Assembly (NCBI GenBank): GCA_905181625.1
Contig: CAJIYJ010000005.1
Location: 124,001-188,000 of the forward strand
Direction of reading: 5' to 3'
Length of the DNA: 64,000 nucleotides
Origin: an uncultured Flavobacteriaceae bacterium
GTDB taxonomy: Bacteria; Bacteroidota; Bacteroidia; Flavobacteriales; Flavobacteriaceae
In this document: piece by piece, positions 57,335 through 64,000 of the stretch
Position numbering within the stretch: the first letter of the stretch is position 1
Layout: each line of letters starts with the position of its first letter
Translations under genes and position numbers: made by a program
The notes under the pieces: model-generated
Seen by the model: the letters and a program-made list of their open reading frames with translations, nothing else
What the model was told of the DNA's origin: nothing
Database searches by the model: none

Positions 57335-59792
57335 AAACATTTTAGTGGTTGCTATTTGCCTAGTTTGTTGGAATAGTTTTTCGCAAGAATTAATTGTAAA
57401 AGATTCTCAAGATAATTCAGAAATTAGCAATGCAACTGTCTACAATACGCAAAGAACCATTTCTGTTCTTTCAAATTCTGAAGGAGTTTTAGATCTTTCA
57501 AAATTTAATAAAAATGATACTCTTGTTTTTAGCCATTTGTCTTACAAAAAACTGATTCTCGCCAAATCAAATTTTTCTGTTGATAAATCAATTTTGTTTA
57601 TGGATTCAAATACACAAAAGTTAAATGAAATCATCTTATCAGTTGCCCGAAATAAAGAAGATAAAGGAAAAATATCTAAACAAGTTTCGTTAATCACTCA
57701 AAGAGATTTAGAGCTAAACATGCCCCAAACATCTGCAGATTTATTGCTTTATGCTAGTGGGGTTAGAGTTCAAAAATCACAAGGTGGGGGAGGGAGTCCA
57801 GTGATTAGAGGTTTTGAAGCTAATAGAGTTTTACTTGTGATTGATGGGGTAAGAATGAATAATGCAATTTATCGATCTGGGCATCTTCAAAATTCCATTA
57901 CTATAAATCCTAATAGTTTAGAAAGAACTGAGGTAATTTACGGTCCTTCTTCTGTTGGGTATGGCTCAGACGCTTTAGGAGGAGTAGTCCATTACTTTAC
58001 AAAAACCCCTAAAATTAACAATGAAAAAAAATGGGCTATTAAGGTAATGTCTTCATTTAATCCAAGGCTACATAACACTATTCAGAATTTAGATTTTGAA
58101 CACAGTGAAAAAAGATGGGCAAGCTATACCAATATTTCTTTTTCAAAATTTGGAGATATAGTAATGGGTTCTAAAAGAAATCATGGTTTTAAAGATTGGG
58201 GTTTAGACAACCATTATTTAGATTCAAACATTTATAATCTCCTCGATATTAAAAACTCTAATCCAAAAACTCAATTAAACACAGCATATCATCAATATGA
58301 TTTTATGCAAAAATTTAATATCATGCTGTCTGAATCGTCTAATATGATTTTGAACTTTCAGCACTCTAAATCATCTGACATAAATAGATTTGACAAGCTT
58401 AATGAAACAAAAAATGGTGATTATAAGTATTCCGGATGGAGATATGGTCCGCAAAAAAGAACAATGATTTCATCCGCTTTAAACTTTTCTAAAAAGAAAA
58501 AATTAAGTGATAAAGTGAAGCTATTAATTGCATATCAAAATATTGGAGAATCTCGTCATTTCAGGAAATTCCAAGAGCTTTCTAAAACTAATCAACTAGA
58601 GAGTTTAAATATCTTTTCAATAAATTCAGATTTTATTAAACTCCATTCCAACAGATCTTCCTTAGCCTACGGATTCGAGTATGTTTATAATAATGTTAAT
58701 TCTAAAGCTTACGTCAAAAATTATACTCTTGGTTCTTCAAACGAATTAATTGAAGATGGAGTAGATTATGATGTTCCAACAAGATATCCAAGTGATGAGG
58801 GTCATTACGCAACAGCTGCCGCTTATTATGAATACAGAAAAGACCTTTCTCAAAAATCTAATATGAATGTTGGAATGAGATATACCAATACACAGTTAAA
58901 GGCCAAGTGGAATGATCAGGCAATAATAAATGCAAATATTTATGATATTCATTTTCAAAATTCTTCTTTAACAAGTAGTGTTGGCTATGTGCTAAGGTCA
59001 GATAAAAATTGGCAATTTAATGCTAATTTTTCCAGCGGATTTAGATCGCCTAACATTGATGACATAGGAAAGATTAGAGAGCAAAAGGGAGTTCTTTCGG
59101 TTCCAAATGCTGAACTTAAGCCGGAATATGCCTACAATACAGAATTAGGGTTTTCTAAGTCGTTTAATAGACGAAATGTCCTTTCTTTAAATGCATATTA
59201 TACTCATATTTCCAAACATATTACAAGAGATTATTTTGAAATAATAAATGATACTTCTACTGATGATGACTCAACTATTATTTTTAATTCTGAAGAAGTT
59301 ATTACAATGGCTAATGTTAATAAAGGTAGTGCCTATATTTATGGAGGAACTCTAGACTTAAAAGCCCATATTTACAGTAATCTATTGTTTGCCGGAAACC
59401 TAACTTATACCAATGGAGCAAGCGTTAAAAATGAACACCCCTTACCCTCTATTTCTCCATTTTTTGGATATTTTTCTTTAAAAATACTTTTCAAAAAATC
59501 AGAGACTCAACTAGCTTACAGGTTTTCTAATTCCAAAAATCCTGATGAATATAGTATTGGGGGAGAAGATGGCTTAGAGGAAACTCCTGAAATTTTCCAA
59601 GGATTAGACTCATACTTTTACGGGATGCCATCATGGAGTATTTTAAAACTCTCTTCTTCATATGAGTTTTCTAATAATTTTAAAACAACCCTTATTTTAG
59701 ACAATATTTTTGATTTACATTATAGAGAATTTGCTTCTGGAATCTCAGCTCCAGGTAGAAACTTAAATGTTGTTTTAATTTATAAGTTCTAA
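57315..59792 (+). CDS. TonB-dependent outer-membrane receptor
   Basis: 825 aa. Signal peptide ending SFSQ (about 23), a short carboxypeptidase-D-like domain (about 25-100), plug (about 118-235, with GGGGSPVIRGFEANRVLLVI and RSGHLQNSITINPNSLERTE) and a barrel ending NVVLIYKF. The plug is of the type found in heme, siderophore or cobalamin receptors, not SusC. The ligand cannot be read from sequence. The gene overlaps recO by 20 bases and lies between housekeeping genes. Confidence 0.88.
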   Translation: MIFLKSKNILVVAICLVCWNSFSQELIVKDSQDNSEISNATVYNTQRTISVLSNSEGVLDLSKFNKNDTLVFSHLSYKKLILAKSNFSVDKSILFMDSNTQKLNEIILSVARNKEDKGKISKQVSLITQRDLELNMPQTSADLLLYASGVRVQKSQGGGGSPVIRGFEANRVLLVIDGVRMNNAIYRSGHLQNSITINPNSLERTEVIYGPSSVGYGSDALGGVVHYFTKTPKINNEKKWAIKVMSSFNPRLHNTIQNLDFEHSEKRWASYTNISFSKFGDIVMGSKRNHGFKDWGLDNHYLDSNIYNLLDIKNSNPKTQLNTAYHQYDFMQKFNIMLSESSNMILNFQHSKSSDINRFDKLNETKNGDYKYSGWRYGPQKRTMISSALNFSKKKKLSDKVKLLIAYQNIGESRHFRKFQELSKTNQLESLNIFSINSDFIKLHSNRSSLAYGFEYVYNNVNSKAYVKNYTLGSSNELIEDGVDYDVPTRYPSDEGHYATAAAYYEYRKDLSQKSNMNVGMRYTNTQLKAKWNDQAIINANIYDIHFQNSSLTSSVGYVLRSDKNWQFNANFSSGFRSPNIDDIGKIREQKGVLSVPNAELKPEYAYNTELGFSKSFNRRNVLSLNAYYTHISKHITRDYFEIINDTSTDDDSTIIFNSEEVITMANVNKGSAYIYGGTLDLKAHIYSNLLFAGNLTYTNGASVKNEHPLPSISPFFGYFSLKILFKKSETQLAYRFSNSKNPDEYSIGGEDGLEETPEIFQGLDSYFYGMPSWSILKLSSSYEFSNNFKTTLILDNIFDLHYREFASGISAPGRNLNVVLIYKF

Positions 59793-59811
59793 AAATTTCA
59801 TCTAAAATAGT

Positions 59812-59819
59812 TACTTTCG
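59812..59819 (+). promoter_or_regulatory. -7-like promoter element of ileS
   Basis: TACTTTCG differs from TAnnTTTG at one base and lies 27 bases before the ileS ATG. It would let ileS be expressed apart from the receptor upstream. Confidence 0.4.
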
Positions 59820-59846
59820 CTTCTTAGCAAATTTCGATTTAATCAA

Positions 59847-62800
59847 ATGGCATTTAAAGAATACAAAGGCTTAAATTTATCACAAGTTGCTGATGAAATT
59901 CTTATAGATTGGGAGAAGAATAATTCTTTTGAAAAAAGCATCAGTATAAGAAAAGGGGCTCCCAAGTTCATTTTTTATGAAGGGCCTCCTTCAGCAAATG
60001 GTATGCCTGGCATTCATCATGTGATGGCAAGAAGTATAAAAGATATTTTTTGCAGATACAAAACTTTAAAAGGATTCGAAGTTAACAGAAAGGCTGGTTG
60101 GGATACTCATGGACTTCCTATAGAGCTTAGTGTTGAAAAAGATCTTGGAATAACTAAAGAGGATATCGGAACTAAAATTTCTGTAGAAGATTATAATAAA
60201 GCTTGTAAAAAAGCTGTCATGAAATATACTGATGTATGGAACGATCTCACAAAAAAAATGGGTTATTGGGTTGATACAGAAAATCCATATGTAACTTATA
60301 AATCAAAGTATATTGAAACTGTATGGTGGCTATTAAAACAACTTTACGATAAAAAATTAATTTACAAAGGCTATACCATACAGCCGTATTCTCCAAAAGC
60401 TGGAACAGGGTTAAGTTCACATGAATTAAATCAACCTGGAACCTATCAAGACGTAACTGATACAACAGTGGTAGCCCAGTTTAAAGCAATAAACGAAACT
60501 CTTCCTGACGAGTTGAAATCATTTGATTCGGTTTATTTTTTAGCCTGGACAACAACTCCATGGACACTTCCTTCAAATACCGCTTTAACTGTAGGTCAAA
60601 AAATTAATTATGTGTTAGTTTCAACTTTTAATCAATATACTTTCGAGCCCGTTAGCGTAATTCTTGCAAGGGATTTAGTTAGTAAGGTTTTTAAAAATGG
60701 GTTTACTGAAGTGCAAAACAAATTAGAATTAAAATTTGACATAAAATCTAAGAATAAAATTCCATTTATTGTTGAAAAATCATTTATTGGAAATGATTTA
60801 ATTGATGTTAAATACGAACAGTTGTGGAATGGCGCTCCTCTTCCTTATGAAAACTCTCAAAATGCTTTTAGAGTTATAGCTGGAGATTTTGTAACGACTG
60901 AAGATGGAACTGGGATAGTTCATACTGCGCCAACTTTTGGCGCTGATGATGCTAAGGTTGCTAAAATGGCTAGCCCTGAGATTCCTCCTCTTTTAATTTA
61001 TAATGAAAATCAACAACTAGTTCCCTAGTTGATTTACAAGGCAGGTTTCGAAAAGAGCTTGGGGAACTTGGAGGAAAGTATGTTAAAAACGCTTATTATC
61101 CAGAAGGCGAAGCTCCAGAGAAGTCTGTAGATGTTGAGATAGCGATAAGATTAAAAGAAGAAAACAAAGCTTTTAAAGTTGAAAAATATGTTCATAGTTA
61201 TCCTAATTGTTGGAGAACTGACAAGCCTATACTATACTATCCTTTAGATTCTTGGTTCATTAAAGTGACTGAAAAGAAGGACAGTTTAAAAAAACTAAAC
61301 GATACAATAAACTGGAAACCTAAATCAACTGGCGAAGGTAGATTTGGTAATTGGCTTCTAAACGCAAATGACTGGAATTTATCTAGATCTAGATTTTGGG
61401 GAATTCCTCTTCCTATTTGGAGGTCAGAAGACACTAAGGAGTCTATAATTATTGGTTCCATGGAAGAGCTAAAAAATGAAATTGTCAAATCGATTTCTTT
61501 AGGATTCATGAGTTCTGATCCATTTAAAAATTTTGAAGTCAATAATATGGCTGACTCAAATTATGATCAAATTGATTTACATAAAAATGTTGTTGATCAA
61601 ATTATATTATCCTCTAAAAGTGGACAAAAAATGTTTCGAGAATCAGATTTAATTGATGTTTGGTTTGATTCCGGGTCGATGCCCTATGCCCAATGGCATT
61701 ATCCCTTTGAAAATAAAAAAATGATCGATGAAAACCAAGCTTTTCCAGCTGATTACATCGCAGAAGGTGTTGACCAAACTAGAGGTTGGTTTTATACTTT
61801 ACATGCTATTAGTTCAATGGTTTTTGATTCTATAGCATATAAAAATGTAATATCAAATGGATTAGTTCTTGATAGAAATGGTCAAAAAATGTCTAAAAGG
61901 CTAGGCAATGCTGTTGATCCCTTTAAAACTATATCAGAATTTGGACCTGACGCCACAAGGTGGTATATGATTAGTAATGCAAACCCATGGGATAATTTAA
62001 AATTTGATTTAGAAGGAATTCAAGAAAGTAAGCGTAAATTTTTTGGAACACTATACAATGTTTATTCGTTTTTTTCTCTCTATGCTAATATTGATAATTT
62101 TACATATTCTGAAAAGGATATAGATCATAATAAAAGGCCGGAAATGGACAGGTGGATTTTGTCTGAGTTAAATTCATTGATCGCTGAAGTTGATGATCAT
62201 TATTCAAACTACGAGCCAACTAGAGCTGCAAGGTCTATTTCCAAATTCCTTCAACTTTACTTAAGCAATTGGTATGTTAGACTTTCTAGAAGAAGATTTT
62301 GGAAAGGTTCCTATGGTGAAGATAAAATTAGCGCCTATCAGACTCTCTTTACTTGTCTAGTAGAGGTTTCTAAAATGTCCTCTCCAATAGCTCCTTTTTA
62401 TATGGACCGATTATATCTTGACTTAACTTCAAACACGAATTCTAATTTAAACGATTCCGTTCATCATTCTGATTTTCCCAAAAGCAACAGTGCTTTTATT
62501 AATGTTGATTTGCAAAAGAAAATTAGAAAAGCACAAATAATTTGCTCTTTAGTTCTTTCATTAAGAAAAAAAGAAAAAATAAAAGTTCGCCAACCGCTTT
62601 CAAAAATAATGATTCCCTATTTTACTGATCAAGAAAAAGTGGAATTAAGCGAAATCTCTGGTTTAATTAAATCAGAAGTTAACGTAAAAAAAGTAGAATT
62701 AATTAGTAACTCTTCTGGTATTCTAGTTAAAAAAGTTAAACCTAATTTTAAAGCTTTAGGCCCTAAATTAGGCAAAACCCTTTCTCAAGTAACTAATAAA

Positions 62801-63250
62801 ATAAAAGCATTTGATAATGCTGATATTCAAAAAATAGAAAACGGAGAGTCAATTACTATAGAATTTAATTCAGAAAAAATTATTCTTGAGCCAACAGACT
62901 TAGAGGTGGTTTCTGAAGACATAGAAGGGTGGTTAGTTGCTTCAGAGAATGATATTACAGTAGCTTTAGATGTTCAGCTAAATCCTAAATTAATTAATGA
63001 AGGTGTCTGTAGGGAGCTAATTAATCGTATTCAAAATTTAAGAAAGGAAACTGGACTATTAGTTACTGATAAAATTAATTTAAAAATTCAGAGGGATAAT
63101 ATCATTGAAAAAGCTATTTTTGAAAATAGAGCTTATATTTTAAGCGAAACTCTAGCTGAAAATTTAGAGTTCTTTGATGTTTTAAGCGAAGGAATTGAAA
63201 TCTCCTTTGATAATATTAAAACTAAACTTTATATTAAGAAAATAATTTAA
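59847..63250 (+). CDS. ileS: Isoleucyl-tRNA synthetase (frameshifted)
   Basis: Class Ia synthetase. The first frame (59847-61028) has the HIGH-type motif SANGMPGIHHVMA and the editing-domain TWTTTPWTLPSNTAL, then stops after NENQQLVP. The downstream frame resumes at once with LVDLQGRFRKELGELGGKYV and continues with HSYPNCWRTDKPILYYPLD, DQTRGWFYTLHAISSMVF, the KMSKS variant QKMSKRLGN and the anticodon-binding domain. Adding one C to CCC at 61023-61025 restores 1134 aa, the normal length. Because the gene is essential, this is very probably a sequence error. Confidence 0.93.
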
Positions 63251-63252
63251 TT

Positions 63253-63627
63253 ATGGCTATAACAAAATACTCTGATAAAGATTTAAAAGAATTTAAATTT
63301 TTAATTGAAAATAAAATAACAAAAGCTGAAAATGATTTGGCTTTAATCAAAAGCGCGTATATGAACGATGGGAATAATGGAACAGAAGACACTTCCCCTA
63401 CCTTTAAAGCTTTTGAAGAAGGATCGCAAACTATGTCTAAAGAAGCCAATACTCAACTTGCCATAAGACAAGAAAAGTTTATTAGAGATTTGAATAGTGC
63501 CCTTATTAGAATAATAAATAAAACGTATGGTATTTGTAGAGTCACTGGCAAATTAATTAACAAGAAAAGACTTGAGTTAGTTCCACATGCTACTTTAAGT
63601 ATTGAAGCTAAAAATATTCAAAAATAA
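63253..63627 (+). CDS. DksA/TraR-like protein with degenerate zinc finger
   Basis: 124 aa. Helical N-terminal part and the family C-terminus YGICRVTGKLINKKRLELVP followed by HATLSIEAKN. Only one Cys remains of the four zinc ligands of E. coli DksA, so it probably folds without zinc. It would bind RNA polymerase and tune transcription with ppGpp, by family inference. It starts 2 bases after ileS and precedes lspA. Confidence 0.88.
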   Translation: MAITKYSDKDLKEFKFLIENKITKAENDLALIKSAYMNDGNNGTEDTSPTFKAFEEGSQTMSKEANTQLAIRQEKFIRDLNSALIRIINKTYGICRVTGKLINKKRLELVPHATLSIEAKNIQK

Positions 63628-63662
63628 ATCCAGATTCCTCTTAATTTTCTGTTTTAAATTTT

Positions 63663-64000
63663 ATGAGTTTAAAAAAATCTTTATTAATAATTTTATTGAT
63701 TTTAGTAGTTGATCAAGTTTCTAAAATTTATATAAAACTTAATTTTCCTCTTACACTCTACGGAGAAGCAGCTCTTCTAAATTGGGGCTGGTTTAAAATT
63801 TTATTTATTGAAAATAAAGGAATGGCTTGGGGAACAAAAATCAATGATATCATTCCTTTTATTAGTGAACGAAGCGGAAAGTTAATGCTCACATTATTTA
63901 GGGTGATTGCTGTTTCTGGGATTTTTTATTGGCTGTATGATAGCATTAAAATTCATGCCAGTAAATTACTTATAATGTGCTTGACTCTAATTTTAGCAGG
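63663..64000 (+). CDS. lspA: Lipoprotein signal peptidase, 3' partial
   Basis: The first 112 residues are visible and the gene runs off the window. ILVVDQVSKIYIKLN in the first helix is the conserved N-terminal motif and FIENKGMAWG the conserved Asn/Gly region; the catalytic Asp pair should lie in or beyond the cut end. It cleaves prolipoproteins ahead of the modified Cys. The gene order ileS-dksA-lspA is common in bacteria. Confidence 0.93.
   Translation, partial: MSLKKSLLIILLILVVDQVSKIYIKLNFPLTLYGEAALLNWGWFKILFIENKGMAWGTKINDIIPFISERSGKLMLTLFRVIAVSGIFYWLYDSIKIHASKLLIMCLTLILA

Overview
The window is a strongly AT-rich, gene-dense stretch of a Bacteroidota chromosome, most likely from a marine Flavobacteriia lineage with a compact genome. 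The evidence is the BatA-E/MoxR operon, TonB-dependent receptors with a carboxypeptidase-D-like N-terminal domain, a PiT phosphate permease fused to a PhoU-like domain, the flavobacterial -7 promoter element TAnnTTTG before several genes, few obvious Shine-Dalgarno sites, and many overlapping or near-touching genes. I see no tRNA, rRNA, CRISPR array, insertion sequence, prophage or defence locus. No gene-free stretch exceeds 300 bases.

Layout. 1-4596: an RND-type efflux adaptor (5' end outside the window) and its permease. 4629-8724: aspS, a small membrane protein, a cold-shock gene, then tadA and dgt on the minus strand. 8881-16969: a phosphorus-acquisition island of surface lipoprotein, TonB-dependent receptor, OprO/P-like porin and PiT-PhoU transporter. 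17039-20531: class I ribonucleotide reductase (nrdB, nrdA). 20755-24408: DUF3109 protein, MarC, dCMP deaminase-like, HupE-like, TerB-DnaJ and bacilliredoxin genes. 24418-35003: two divergent heme-biosynthesis operons around an AraC-family regulator (araC-hemH-hemJ-kinase-crotonase on minus; hemACDEFB on plus). 35025-41366: serine hydrolase, double ABC ATPase, gpsA, pheS, cvpA. 41346-50164: the moxR-DUF58-bat operon. 50274-53951: yicC-gmk-nadD, a DUF1080 protein, a cytochrome c lipoprotein, an ArsC-like protein. 54015-64000: PLP-dependent sulfur amino acid enzyme, gdhA, recO, a TonB-dependent receptor, ileS, a DksA-like gene and the start of lspA.

The most interesting signal is regulatory. Upstream of the lipoprotein, the receptor and the porin-PiT pair there are direct repeats close to TTAACATT with an 11-bp period. 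At each of the three promoters one repeat begins exactly 30 bp before the TTTG/TTCG of a -7-like element. This looks like a Pho box and joins these genes into one putative phosphate-starvation regulon, although no phoB/phoR lies in the window. The island would handle surface capture (lipoprotein plus receptor), passive outer-membrane entry (porin) and inner-membrane uptake (PiT).

Three conserved genes (the PiT permease, batC and ileS) are each broken by a single-base indel in a short homopolymer. Since ileS is essential, sequencing or assembly error is the simplest explanation, and all three are annotated as full-span genes. batC also carries eleven 12-bp tandem repeats encoding a Lys-Lys-Asp-Asp tail.
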